Of a stretch of DNA of 64,000 nt, positions 52,561 to 61,510 are shown piece after piece. The translations under genes were made by a program, and so were the position numbers. Source of the stretch: Crocinitomicaceae bacterium (lineage in GTDB: Bacteria; Bacteroidota; Bacteroidia; Flavobacteriales_D; Crocinitomicaceae); the NCBI GenBank assembly GCA_024643545.1, contig JAHEMR010000007.1, positions 1 to 64,000 of the forward strand, given 5' to 3'. Every line of letters starts with the position of its first letter. Within the stretch, counting starts at the first letter, position 1. The notes beneath the pieces were generated by a model. The model ran no database searches and had not been told where the DNA came from. It saw only the letters and a list, made by a program, of their open reading frames with translations.

Positions 52561-53676
52561 ATGAGTGACTTTGTCGTTTCCGCCCGCAAATATCGTCCAC
52601 AAACCTTTGACACGGTTGTTGGACAGCATACCATTACGAATACACTGAAGAATGCCATCAAAAGCGGACATTTAGCTCAAGCATTTTTATTCTGTGGTTC
52701 TCGTGGAGTTGGAAAAACGACTACAGCGCGTATTTTAGCCAAAACAATCAATTGCTTTAACCCGACTGAACAAATCGAGGCTTGCGACCAATGTGATTCT
52801 TGTTTGTCTTTTCATACTGGAAATTCACTCAACATCTACGAACTAGATGCTGCATCGAATAACTCAGTTGATGACATTCGTAATTTAATTGACCAAGTGC
52901 GCATTGCACCTCAATTAGGGACACACAAAATTTACATCATAGATGAGGTTCACATGTTGTCAAACAATGCCTTTAACGCATTTTTAAAGACACTTGAAGA
53001 ACCGCCAAAACATGCCATCTTCATTTTGGCAACTACCGAAAAGCATAAAATCATTCCTACCATCCTTTCACGCTGTCAAATCTTCGACTTTAGTAGAATT
53101 CGTGTAAAAGATATTGCTGATCACCTTGCTCAAATTGCAACAAAAGAAGGCGTTTCCGCTGATCCAGAGGCACTGCATCAAATTGCGATGAAAGCGGATG
53201 GCGCTTTGAGGGATGCCCTATCCATTTTTGATCAAATTGTAACTTTTGCTGGAACAACTTTGACTTACAAGGATGTGCTAGATAATTTAAACATTCTTGA
53301 TTACGAATATTATTTCAAAGTAATGGATGCGGCAGAAAAGGAAGATATTTCCTCTTCTCTCTTGATTTTGAATGATATTTATGAAAAAGGATTCGATGGA
53401 CACCATTTTGTGGTTGGTTTAGCAGAACACCTTCGTAATTTATTGGTCTGTAAAGATGCCCGCACTTCGAATTTATTGGATGTGCCTGATACTGTCCGCC
53501 AACGATTCATCGAACAATCGAAGGAGATTGAAGCACAGCGCATCATGAAAGCATTGAACATCCTAAGCAAAACAGATGTCGACTACAAATCTTCGAAAAA
53601 CCAACGACTACTCATCGAAGTAGCACTTATGCAACTCTGTTCATTAAAACAAGAGTCTGAAAAAAAAAAGGACTGA
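52561..53676 (+). CDS. dnaX: DNA polymerase III subunit gamma (dnaX, zero frame)
   Basis: 371 residues read in frame before a stop just after a run of ten A. Clamp-loader AAA+ features: CGSRGVGKTTTA (Walker A, 46-53), a zinc site C64/C74/C77/C80, EVHMLS (Walker B region), SRC in ILSRCQIF, and domain III to the end. The product ends right after the clamp-loader core, the same position where gamma ends in E. coli and Thermus. The remaining tau tail is encoded in the -1 frame from 53670 to 54281. Gamma/tau hold the polymerase III replisome together and load the beta clamp. Confidence 0.93.
   Translation: MSDFVVSARKYRPQTFDTVVGQHTITNTLKNAIKSGHLAQAFLFCGSRGVGKTTTARILAKTINCFNPTEQIEACDQCDSCLSFHTGNSLNIYELDAASNNSVDDIRNLIDQVRIAPQLGTHKIYIIDEVHMLSNNAFNAFLKTLEEPPKHAIFILATTEKHKIIPTILSRCQIFDFSRIRVKDIADHLAQIATKEGVSADPEALHQIAMKADGALRDALSIFDQIVTFAGTTLTYKDVLDNLNILDYEYYFKVMDAAEKEDISSSLLILNDIYEKGFDGHHFVVGLAEHLRNLLVCKDARTSNLLDVPDTVRQRFIEQSKEIEAQRIMKALNILSKTDVDYKSSKNQRLLIEVALMQLCSLKQESEKKKD
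53660..53669 (+). other. Ten-A slippage / frameshift site in dnaX
   Basis: GAAAAAAAAAAGG: the ten A sit on codons AAA AAA in the zero frame, with TGA six bases after. A weak stem GGAGA/TCTCC (53678-53682, 53700-53704) lies 8 bases downstream. E. coli dnaX uses A AAA AAG plus a stem for a -1 ribosomal shift, and Thermus dnaX uses an A9 run for transcriptional slippage; either mechanism would join the two frames here. Confidence 0.7.
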
Positions 53677-54281
53677 CGGAGAGAATTGATATTTTACCTT
53701 CTCCAAAACAAACACTCAGAAAATCTAGCACCTCTACCCCGGTAAACAAACCTGCGAGTACCGTTAGTATTCCCGTAGAACAAGCTGTTGAGAATAAAAT
53801 ATTAACGAGTCCACAAGGTAACATTCCTACTAAGCACCTTTCGATAAAAGAATCCATCGAGAAAATCAAGGAATCCCAACAGCAAGGAAACCTCGAAGAT
53901 TTACCACGGGAAGGATTTAGTATTGAACATGTGAAAATGTTTTGGAAGCAATACGCCTATGTTGTAAAGGAAAATGGACTTGAGACATTTTACAACGCAT
54001 TAATCAAACGAGATCCTATATTGGTTAGTGAAGAAGTACTTGGCATTGTCGTGGATAACCAAGTGCAAATGGATTACATTCAAGCTGAACTGATTGGCTT
54101 CATTGAATTCATGCGTAAAAGCCTTCAAAATTACCATGTAGACATTCAATTGTCTATGAGTAATGAACCTGAAAAAGAAACAAAATTCCTAACAGGGAAA
54201 GATAAATTCAGTGCTCTTGCACGCAAGAATCCAAATTTACATACACTGAAAAACCTCTTCAATTTAGACATCGAATATTAA
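53670..54281 (+). CDS. dnaX: Tau-specific C-terminal extension of DnaX (-1 frame)
   Basis: The frame is open from GGA at 53670 to the stop at 54281 (about 203 codons). It begins with a Pro/Ser/Thr-rich linker (about 70 residues) and ends in a compact domain (KMFWKQYAYVVKENGLETFYNA... to ...HTLKNLFNLDIEY), as in the tau C-terminus, domain V, that binds the polymerase alpha subunit. There is no ATG near its 5' end and no credible promoter between; translation must come by frame-shift or slippage from the zero frame. Total tau length would be about 573 residues. Confidence 0.8.
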   Translation, partial: GLTERIDILPSPKQTLRKSSTSTPVNKPASTVSIPVEQAVENKILTSPQGNIPTKHLSIKESIEKIKESQQQGNLEDLPREGFSIEHVKMFWKQYAYVVKENGLETFYNALIKRDPILVSEEVLGIVVDNQVQMDYIQAELIGFIEFMRKSLQNYHVDIQLSMSNEPEKETKFLTGKDKFSALARKNPNLHTLKNLFNLDIEY

Positions 54282-54283
54282 CC

Positions 54284-55291
54284 ATGCATCCGCTTTTTAA
54301 ATCGATTCATCTCAAAGAAGAACTGCTCGTAAAAGTGGAAACATTTTGCCAGGAATGGGAGAATGAAGTTCCTATCCGTATTTTCACTTCTGGATCCACT
54401 GGTAAGCCGAAAGAAATTTCTTTTTCCAAAGAACAATTCATTCAATCCGCTAAAAAAACCATCGCATTTTTTGACTTAAACGAAAATACAAAAGCCTTGC
54501 TTTGCTTGTCTCCAGATACAATCGGAGGGAAAATGATGCTGGTGAGAGCCCTCGTTGGTAACTACACACTCAACATCACGAATCCATCTTTGGATCCATT
54601 TGATGCACTTGAAGAGCAAATTGATTTTGTGGCGCTAGTCCCAGCACAAGTTTCACATATACTCAAGAATCCCTCCTCACTTTCCAAATTAAAATTAGTC
54701 AAACACTTGTTAATTGGTGGTGCTGAAATCCCAAACGAACTCGTTGAACTATTAAAGCTTCATGGAATTAAGGCGTATCAAAGCTATGGGATGACTGAAA
54801 CGATTTCACATGTTGCGTTGAGGGAAATTGGAACTAACACTGAATACCATGCACTTCCAGGAATTCAATTCACATGTGATCACAACTGCTTAACCGTTCA
54901 TTATCCCGAAATAAATCCAAATCCGATTCACACCACAGACCAGGTTGAATTACTTGATAAACAGCGTTTTATTTGGAAAGGCAGGGCAGATTTTGTCATC
55001 AATAGTGGCGGAAAGAAAATCCATCCAGAAGCATTGGAACAGCGGCTTTCAAGTTACATTTCAGGTCGTTTTTTTCTAAGTTCCATCCCTCATCCTATAT
55101 GGGGAGAAGCGCTTGTTTTATTAACCGAGCAACCGATCTCACTGAACAAAACGACGCTTGCAGATGAATTTTCCGCACATGAAATTCCGAAATTCACCCA
55201 AACTGTGTCCATGGTATTAACAGATAGCGGTAAAATACAACGTGACCGTACGCTCCAAAAATGTCAAGATGATGCGTGGATCAGCCTATAA
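54284..55291 (+). CDS. AMP-binding acyl-CoA ligase-like protein (MenE-like)
   Basis: 335 residues, a short member of the ANL adenylating family. The P-loop-like motif FTSGSTGKPK (about 35-44), the SYGMTETISHVA block (about 163-174) and the C-terminal lysine region (SGKIQRDRTLQK) are present. The length and pattern resemble MenE (o-succinylbenzoate-CoA ligase) of Bacteroidota, but no menaquinone gene is beside it, so the acid substrate is open. It starts 2 bases after the tau tail and overlaps the J-domain gene by 23 bases. Confidence 0.78.
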   Translation: MHPLFKSIHLKEELLVKVETFCQEWENEVPIRIFTSGSTGKPKEISFSKEQFIQSAKKTIAFFDLNENTKALLCLSPDTIGGKMMLVRALVGNYTLNITNPSLDPFDALEEQIDFVALVPAQVSHILKNPSSLSKLKLVKHLLIGGAEIPNELVELLKLHGIKAYQSYGMTETISHVALREIGTNTEYHALPGIQFTCDHNCLTVHYPEINPNPIHTTDQVELLDKQRFIWKGRADFVINSGGKKIHPEALEQRLSSYISGRFFLSSIPHPIWGEALVLLTEQPISLNKTTLADEFSAHEIPKFTQTVSMVLTDSGKIQRDRTLQKCQDDAWISL

Positions 55292-56111
55292 TGTATTGGG
55301 ATTAACACCAGGTGCGAGTGAGGAAGAAATCCGCAAACGATACCGGAAATTAGTCAAGAAGTTCCATCCCGATGTGAACAAAGATGCCAATGCGGAGAGG
55401 AAGTTCATCGAAATCCAAGAAGCCTACGAAGAATTAATGTCGGACAATCAGGAGCAAATTACTGTCGAGGAAACTCCTAAAACAAGTTTCGAAACAGAGT
55501 ACACTGAATACCGAAACTACGCACGTGAGCAATACCAAGCACGCAAGAAAAAAGAAGCCGAGGATCTTGAAAAACTATATGTGCGCTTGCAGACTGGCCC
55601 CATTTTTCTTTGGCATAAAATCATCGCAATCACAAGCTTATTCGTGATGATTGCCTTAATCCTCGACTTTGTATTACCTTATCATTATGCTTCGGATGTC
55701 ATTGCGTCCTACTCTACCGACACCTACCAAAGTATGAATGGTAACCTTGTTAGTTTGGCGAAAACATCGAAGGGTGAAAGTTTTTTCCTGAATGCTTTTT
55801 CCAATGGTTTTTTCGATGTTAATCCATTTATTCAAATTGAGAAAACAGCGATTTTACATCAATCCATTTCCGTTCTTTCTTATGGAAACAATGTACTTCA
55901 AGTAATTCCTATTCATTTTAGTTTCTACTGGGCACAATTCGTTCTTTTTCCGTTTTTACTTATCCCAAATATTTTTCTCTTTTACCGAAAAAAAGATGCG
56001 GTTTTTATAATGGGATCTTATTTTTCACGATACGCCAGTGGCATTTTATTACTTTATTTCCTTATCAGTCAGGATCGATGGTATCATTTACTCACACTTG
56101 GATTTTATTAA
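55269..56111 (+). CDS. J-domain protein with membrane helices
   Basis: 280 residues from the ATG at 55269 (55272 is equally possible). The J domain occupies about 2-68: YNVLGLTPGASEEEIRKRYRKL, then the invariant HPD in KFHPDVNKD and FIEIQEAYEEL. A charged linker follows, then about four transmembrane helices (about 113-133, 208-230, 235-255 and 260-278). J domains recruit and activate DnaK. A membrane J protein of this shape is not one of the well-known types (DnaJ, CbpA, DjlA); role unknown. Confidence 0.8.
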   Translation: MMRGSAYNVLGLTPGASEEEIRKRYRKLVKKFHPDVNKDANAERKFIEIQEAYEELMSDNQEQITVEETPKTSFETEYTEYRNYAREQYQARKKKEAEDLEKLYVRLQTGPIFLWHKIIAITSLFVMIALILDFVLPYHYASDVIASYSTDTYQSMNGNLVSLAKTSKGESFFLNAFSNGFFDVNPFIQIEKTAILHQSISVLSYGNNVLQVIPIHFSFYWAQFVLFPFLLIPNIFLFYRKKDAVFIMGSYFSRYASGILLLYFLISQDRWYHLLTLGFY

Positions 56112-56112
56112 C

Positions 56113-56757
56113 ATGACGAAAAAAGAAAAAGCACAATATGTTCAAACGGAATTAGATAAAATCTATCCTGAAACACCGATTCCATTGGACCATACAGATG
56201 CTTATACCCTACTCATCGCCGTTTTACTTTCCGCACAATGCACCGATGAGCGCGTGAATAAAATCACACCACTTCTTTTTGCAAAAGCAGCGAATCCAAC
56301 TGATATGATCAAATTGAGTATCGCAGAAATTCAAGCGATTATTCGTCCGTGCGGACTTTCACCAAAAAAAGCTTTTGCCATTTGGACCTTGTCCCACATG
56401 ATTTTAGAAGAGCACGAAGGACACGTTCCAAATTCGTTCGAAGCTTTAGAAGCATTACCAGGAGTTGGACACAAAACAGCATCAGTGGTCATGTCACAAG
56501 CATTTGGACATCCCGCTTTTCCAGTGGATACACATATCCATCGATTGCTCACTCGTTGGGGACTAACCAGCGGAAAAAACGTTGTGCAAACTGAAAAAGA
56601 CGCTAAAAAACTTTTTCCAAGGGAAACATGGAACAAACTACATTTGCAAATTATCTTTTATGGTCGCTCACATTCCCCGGCGAGAAGTCCTAAAAAAGAA
56701 CTTGATTATATTACATGTCACATCGGGACGAAAAAGGCCCTGATGGAATTAAAGTGA
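56113..56757 (+). CDS. nth: Endonuclease III, lacking the Fe-S cluster cysteines
   Basis: 214 residues from the ATG at 56113. Helix-hairpin-helix GVGHKTASVV with catalytic K121 and the second catalytic residue D139 in VDTHIHRL match E. coli EndoIII K120 and D138. The C-terminal region, where the family has C-x6-C-x2-C-x5-C, reads YGRSHSPARSPKKELDYITCH, with only one cysteine. The enzyme therefore probably has no 4Fe-4S cluster, though the DNA glycosylase/AP lyase core is intact. It removes oxidised pyrimidines in base excision repair. Confidence 0.9.
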   Translation: MTKKEKAQYVQTELDKIYPETPIPLDHTDAYTLLIAVLLSAQCTDERVNKITPLLFAKAANPTDMIKLSIAEIQAIIRPCGLSPKKAFAIWTLSHMILEEHEGHVPNSFEALEALPGVGHKTASVVMSQAFGHPAFPVDTHIHRLLTRWGLTSGKNVVQTEKDAKKLFPRETWNKLHLQIIFYGRSHSPARSPKKELDYITCHIGTKKALMELK

Positions 56758-56840
56758 TATGAACAATTGTTCATAAGTACCTTTCACATCTTTTTCATAA
56801 GAAATTGAATCGGAGAATCGGAGGTTGATTTTCGAATCCG

Positions 56841-56848
56841 TATATTTG
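56841..56848 (+). promoter_or_regulatory. -7 box of dnaB, 4 bases from the ATG
   Basis: TATATTTG, exact match, followed by TTTC and the ATG at 56853; the arrangement is nearly identical to that of dnaX. Confidence 0.7.
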
Positions 56849-56852
56849 TTTC

Positions 56853-58409
56853 ATGGACAATCCGGATAACATTCGAAAACCAATCACACGCTTAAAAACA
56901 CAAGGCCAACTGATCAACGATCTTGGGAGAATACCACCTCAAGCAGTTGACATTGAACAAGTTGTACTTGGCGCGATGATGCTGGAGAAAAATGCAGTGA
57001 ACGATACAATTGATATTTTGAATCAAAACAGTTTTTATGATCCAAAACATCAATTCATCTACAAAGCCATTCATGAATTATTTGCTTCGACAAATCCAAT
57101 TGACTTGGTGACTGTGACTTCAAGACTTCAAAAAAATGGAGAATTGGAGGCGGCTGGTGGTGCGGCTTACATCGCAGGATTAACAAATCGTGTTGCGTCA
57201 TCTGCACACATCCAACACCACGCACGCATCATTTCTGAGAAATTCATAAAACGAGAGTTAATTCGTGTGAGTAGTGAAATCATTCGCGATGCTTACGATG
57301 AGACACGAGATGTTTTTGACTTGTTAAATGCAGCAGAATCTGATTTATTTCAGATCGCCGAGAACAACATGAGTAAGCAAGTAAGTTCCATGCAATCCGT
57401 TGTTCGTGAAGCGATTCAAGAAATTGAAAAAGCAGCACAAAACACAGACGGAGTTTCAGGAGTACCAACTGGATTCCATGCACTGGATAAAATAACGTCG
57501 GGATGGCAACGTTCGGATATGATTGTATTAGCTGCACGTCCTGGTATGGGTAAAACGGCATTTGTACTATCCATGGCAAGAAATTCAGCAGTTGACTACA
57601 ACATGGGCGTTGCGATATTTTCATTGGAGATGTCCTCTGTTCAGTTAGTCAAACGTTTAATTGCCAGCGAATCAAGATTATCAGCGGAAAAATTACGTAA
57701 AGGAGATTTGAAAGAACACGAATTCCAACAATTACACTCCCGCATTTCAAAATTGGCAACTGCACCTATTTTTATTGATGACACTCCAGGTATTAGCATA
57801 TTTGACTTCCGTGCAAAATGTCGACGCTTAAAAGCACAACACAACATTGAAATAATCATTATCGATTACCTGCAATTGATGTCTGCTAAAGATGGAAAAG
57901 GTGGCGGAAACAGGGAACAAGAGATTTCAACTATCTCTCGATCCATCAAAGAAATTGCAAAAGAATTAAATGTTCCAATCATAGCCTTGTCTCAGTTGAG
58001 TCGTTCCGTAGAAACGCGTGGAGGCGATAAGAAACCGATGCTTTCTGACTTACGTGAATCTGGTGCCATTGAGCAGGATGCGGATATTGTTTCCTTTATT
58101 TACCGTCCAGAATACTACAACATCACCCAAGATGACGACGGGAATTCATTGCATGGTATTGGAGAAATCATTATTGCAAAACATAGAAATGGTGCGTTAG
58201 ATTCTGTTCAATTACGATTTGTTCCTGAATATGCGCGATTTGAGAATTTACATGAAGTTCCTGAATTAGATATTGCTGGTGGAAATGCAACGGCAGGAAT
58301 GAATTCTTTCAATCAAGACTTCAACACCTATACCATCAAGAGTAAGATGGATGAAGGTGAAGATTCCGATATTTTTGATAATAGTGGTTCAGACGATAAT
58401 CCTTTCTAA
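56853..58409 (+). CDS. dnaB: Replicative DNA helicase
   Basis: 518 residues. The N-terminal DnaB domain (about 25-130; QAVDIEQVVLGAMML) is followed by a linker and the RecA-like helicase domain (about 200-470): Walker A ARPGMGKTAF (about 228-237), FSLEMSS, IIIDYLQLMS (Walker B) and LSQLSRSVE. It unwinds DNA at the fork as a hexamer. The last 50 residues are acidic and low in complexity. Confidence 0.96.
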   Translation: MDNPDNIRKPITRLKTQGQLINDLGRIPPQAVDIEQVVLGAMMLEKNAVNDTIDILNQNSFYDPKHQFIYKAIHELFASTNPIDLVTVTSRLQKNGELEAAGGAAYIAGLTNRVASSAHIQHHARIISEKFIKRELIRVSSEIIRDAYDETRDVFDLLNAAESDLFQIAENNMSKQVSSMQSVVREAIQEIEKAAQNTDGVSGVPTGFHALDKITSGWQRSDMIVLAARPGMGKTAFVLSMARNSAVDYNMGVAIFSLEMSSVQLVKRLIASESRLSAEKLRKGDLKEHEFQQLHSRISKLATAPIFIDDTPGISIFDFRAKCRRLKAQHNIEIIIIDYLQLMSAKDGKGGGNREQEISTISRSIKEIAKELNVPIIALSQLSRSVETRGGDKKPMLSDLRESGAIEQDADIVSFIYRPEYYNITQDDDGNSLHGIGEIIIAKHRNGALDSVQLRFVPEYARFENLHEVPELDIAGGNATAGMNSFNQDFNTYTIKSKMDEGEDSDIFDNSGSDDNPF

Positions 58410-58412
58410 CAA

Positions 58413-59675
58413 ATGCGCATACTCCTTTTCTCCTTTTTCTTTATTGTTTCTTTTTCTGGACGTAGTACCCAGTTGTTGATTCCAATGGATGAAACTCAAA
58501 CGGATCATTTGAAATCCTACGGAATTGCATTTTGGTGTCTTGAAAATAACATAACCGTAGAATGGCTTTTAAATTACCGCGGAGGTTCCTTTCTTGTTCC
58601 CCATTTAAAAACATTGGAGGAGGAGTTGATTCTGCGAAATGTTCGCTACCAAGTATTGGCTGATGGACAAGTGAATCAAATTCGATCCGAGATTTCTAAT
58701 CCAGAGGTGAATATGGAAATTGTTCAATTGGAAAAAGCACCTAAAATTGCTGTTTACACGCCGCCGAACAAACAACCATGGGATGATGCGGTGACCTTGG
58801 TGTTAGAATATGCCGAAATTCCTTATGACAAAATTTATGACTCAGCAATCGTCATGGGACTTTTACCAAAGTATGATTGGTTGCACCTGCACCACGAAGA
58901 TTTCACAGGTCAATATGGTAAATTTTATGCGAATGCTCGTTACCAAGCTTGGTACCAAGAACAAGTCGCTGTTGCCGAAAAGAATGCAAAAATGCTCGGA
59001 TTTAATAAAGTTTCTGAGTTAAAATTAGCCGTTGCCCAAAACTTAAAAAACTTTGTCATTGGTGGTGGATTTCTATTCACGATGTGCAGTGGTACCGACA
59101 GTTTCGATATTGCATTAGCCGCACAAGGCGTTGATCTTTGCGCTTCAGTTTTTGACGGAGATCCAGCCGATCCAAGGGCCCAAGAAAAACTCAATTTCGA
59201 TCAAACTTTTGCCTTTCACGACTTTCATTTGGTTCAAGATCCTTTAGTTTACGAATACAGTGACATTGACGCCAGTGATTTACGTACCAAAGGACAAATC
59301 ACAGAGAAAATGGATCAATTTACATTATTTGATTTCTCGGCTAAGTGGGATGTTGTTCCAACGATGTTAACACAATGTCATGTGGATGTCGTAAATGGTT
59401 TTATGGGTCAGACAACCGACTTTAGAAAAGACCTCATCAAATCTAACGTATTGATTCTAGGAGAAAACAAGGTTGCGAATACCGCGCGCTATATCCACGG
59501 AGAAATGGGTCAAGGTACATGGACGTTCTACGGAGGACACGATCCAGAGGATTACCAACATTACGTAGGTGACCCATATACGGACTTAAGCCTACATCCA
59601 AATTCACCCGGTTACCGATTGATACTGAACAACATACTATTTCCTGCCGCGAAAAAGAAGAAAAGAAAAACATAG
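58413..59675 (+). CDS. Conserved secreted Bacteroidota protein (homologues sometimes named asparagine synthetase B)
   Basis: 420 residues with a hydrophobic N-terminus that is a likely signal peptide (about 1-18). MDETQTDHLKSYGIAFW and WLLNYRGGSFLVPH open the mature part. From memory, homologues are often labelled asparagine synthetase B, but neither the glutaminase Cys2 nor the ATP pyrophosphatase SGG(L/M)DS motif is present here, so I regard that name as wrong. The centre VIGGGFLFTMCSGTDSFDIAL and the later HGEMGQGTWTFYGGHDPEDY have the look of a glutamine amidotransferase-like alpha/beta fold (nucleophile-elbow Cys), and the protein ends in a basic KKKKRK tail. Function unknown. Confidence 0.65.
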   Translation: MRILLFSFFFIVSFSGRSTQLLIPMDETQTDHLKSYGIAFWCLENNITVEWLLNYRGGSFLVPHLKTLEEELILRNVRYQVLADGQVNQIRSEISNPEVNMEIVQLEKAPKIAVYTPPNKQPWDDAVTLVLEYAEIPYDKIYDSAIVMGLLPKYDWLHLHHEDFTGQYGKFYANARYQAWYQEQVAVAEKNAKMLGFNKVSELKLAVAQNLKNFVIGGGFLFTMCSGTDSFDIALAAQGVDLCASVFDGDPADPRAQEKLNFDQTFAFHDFHLVQDPLVYEYSDIDASDLRTKGQITEKMDQFTLFDFSAKWDVVPTMLTQCHVDVVNGFMGQTTDFRKDLIKSNVLILGENKVANTARYIHGEMGQGTWTFYGGHDPEDYQHYVGDPYTDLSLHPNSPGYRLILNNILFPAAKKKKRKT

Positions 59676-59791
59676 TTTTTCTACAAAATGGTGTGGGAAT
59701 AAACATTTTTTAGTAAACTTGCGGTGAATTCTTTCGAACCATCGGTTCAAGCTTCTCCAAAATCACACGTTATTTACATAGACAATCATTA

Positions 59792-61510
59792 ATGGATCGT
59801 AAAACATTAGAGACAAAAAAAATCTCAGAACTTCGCGTTATTGCACAAACCCTAGGTATCGAAAATAGTGACTCGTTGAAAAAAACAGAACTCATTTCCA
59901 AAATTGCTGGAGATGAACCTGAAAAAGCAGCTCCATCAAAATCAAGTGAACCAGAGGCTGAAAAAGCAGTGAAATCGCCACGTCCTGTGAAAATAAACAA
60001 ACGTGAAGAGTCAGATGGAACGATTCGAAATGAACGTAAACCTAGAATTCGTCAAACAACGGAAGTAACTGAGGAATCTGAAGTAACTGAGGTTAAAACA
60101 ATTGAAAAAGAGCCTGCGAATCCTACAGCTGAATCCGTACAAGATACACCCGTAAGAGAAGTTCGCAAACCTGTTCACCGCCATGAACGTACGGAACGTC
60201 AAAATACACCAAATGACGCTCCAACAAATCAACAATCAAATCAACAAAATAGACGAGATAACAACCGTCAACAGAACCCAAATCAAAATCAGCATCCGAA
60301 CCCAAATCAAAATCCGAATCAACAACGACAACAACATCAACGAAATACACCGGTTGAATCAGTAGAAAAACCCGATGATTCAAATTATGATTTAGTGGGA
60401 ATCGTTTCTGCGGAAGGAGTTTTGGAAGTAATCCAAGAAGGTTTTGGTTTCTTGCGTTCTTCTGACTACAATTACCTGCCTTCTCCAGATGATATTTATG
60501 TCTCCCAAAATCAAATCAAATTATTTGGTTTAAAAACTGGAGATACGGTAAAAGGAAGTATTCGTCCACCTAAAGAAGGTGAAAAATTCTTCCCATTAGT
60601 AAAAGTTGAGTCCATCAATGGACGTCACCCTTCATACATTCGTGACAGAGTTCCATTCCAATATTTAACACCTTTATTTCCATCTGAGAAATTTAAATTA
60701 ACAGGTCATGCGCAAGAGACACTTTCGACGCGTGTTATGGACTTGTTTGCTCCGATTGGTAAAGGACAGCGCGGAATGATCGTAGCGCAGCCTAAAACGG
60801 GTAAAACAATGCTCTTGAAGGATGTTGCGAATGCAATTGCAGCCAATCATCCTGAAACATATTTAATCGTTCTTTTAATTGACGAACGTCCGGAAGAGGT
60901 AACAGACATGGCAAGAAGTGTAAAAGCTGAAGTCATTGCTTCCACTTTTGATGAACCCGCAGAACGCCACGTTAAAGTTGCGAACATGGTTCTTGAAAAA
61001 GCGAAACGATTGGTGGAATGTGGACACGACGTATGTATCCTTCTTGATTCCATTACACGTTTAGCACGTGCTTACAACACGGTTTCTCCTGCATCTGGAA
61101 AAGTCCTTTCTGGTGGTGTAGATGCAAATGCATTACACAAACCAAAACGTTTCTTTGGATCTGCTCGTAAAATTGAAAATGGCGGATCACTATCCATACT
61201 GGCAACTGCCTTGACGGAAACAGGATCTAAAATGGATGAAGTTATCTTCGAAGAATTTAAAGGAACAGGTAACATGGAATTGCAGTTGGATCGTAAAATC
61301 TCGAATCGACGCATTTATCCAGCAATTGACATCACTGCTTCTGGAACCCGACGTGAAGACTTACTCGTGAAAAAAGATGTTTTACAACGCGTATGGCTAA
61401 TACGTAAGTTCATCGCAGACATGAATCCAGTGGAAGCGATGGAATTCTTGAAATCGCATATGGAAAATACCATGTCAAATGAAGAGTTTTTGATTTCAAT
61501 GAATAACTAA
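59792..61510 (+). CDS. rho: Transcription termination factor Rho with Asn/Gln-rich insert
   Basis: 572 residues. The N-terminal Rho domain (about 1-40; [18 protein letters not shown]) is followed by a charged, then Asn/Gln-rich disordered insert (about 45-205; [23 protein letters not shown]). Then come the cold-shock RNA-binding domain (about 210-280; [22 protein letters not shown]), and the ATPase core with [11 protein letters not shown] (about 336), [10 protein letters not shown] and the Q/R loops [18 protein letters not shown]. Rho is the hexameric RNA helicase that ends transcription. The insert is typical of Bacteroidota. It overlaps the next gene by 1 base. Confidence 0.96.
   Translation: MDRKTLETKKISELRVIAQTLGIENSDSLKKTELISKIAGDEPEKAAPSKSSEPEAEKAVKSPRPVKINKREESDGTIRNERKPRIRQTTEVTEESEVTEVKTIEKEPANPTAESVQDTPVREVRKPVHRHERTERQNTPNDAPTNQQSNQQNRRDNNRQQNPNQNQHPNPNQNPNQQRQQHQRNTPVESVEKPDDSNYDLVGIVSAEGVLEVIQEGFGFLRSSDYNYLPSPDDIYVSQNQIKLFGLKTGDTVKGSIRPPKEGEKFFPLVKVESINGRHPSYIRDRVPFQYLTPLFPSEKFKLTGHAQETLSTRVMDLFAPIGKGQRGMIVAQPKTGKTMLLKDVANAIAANHPETYLIVLLIDERPEEVTDMARSVKAEVIASTFDEPAERHVKVANMVLEKAKRLVECGHDVCILLDSITRLARAYNTVSPASGKVLSGGVDANALHKPKRFFGSARKIENGGSLSILATALTETGSKMDEVIFEEFKGTGNMELQLDRKISNRRIYPAIDITASGTRREDLLVKKDVLQRVWLIRKFIADMNPVEAMEFLKSHMENTMSNEEFLISMNN

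Noticed and set aside
52561..54281. dnaX as a pseudogene
   Set aside because: The break sits exactly on a ten-A run at the end of the clamp-loader core and the downstream frame is clean over 200 codons, as in known programmed dnaX slippage. Decay or sequencing error cannot be excluded without reads, but the pattern fits a programmed site better.
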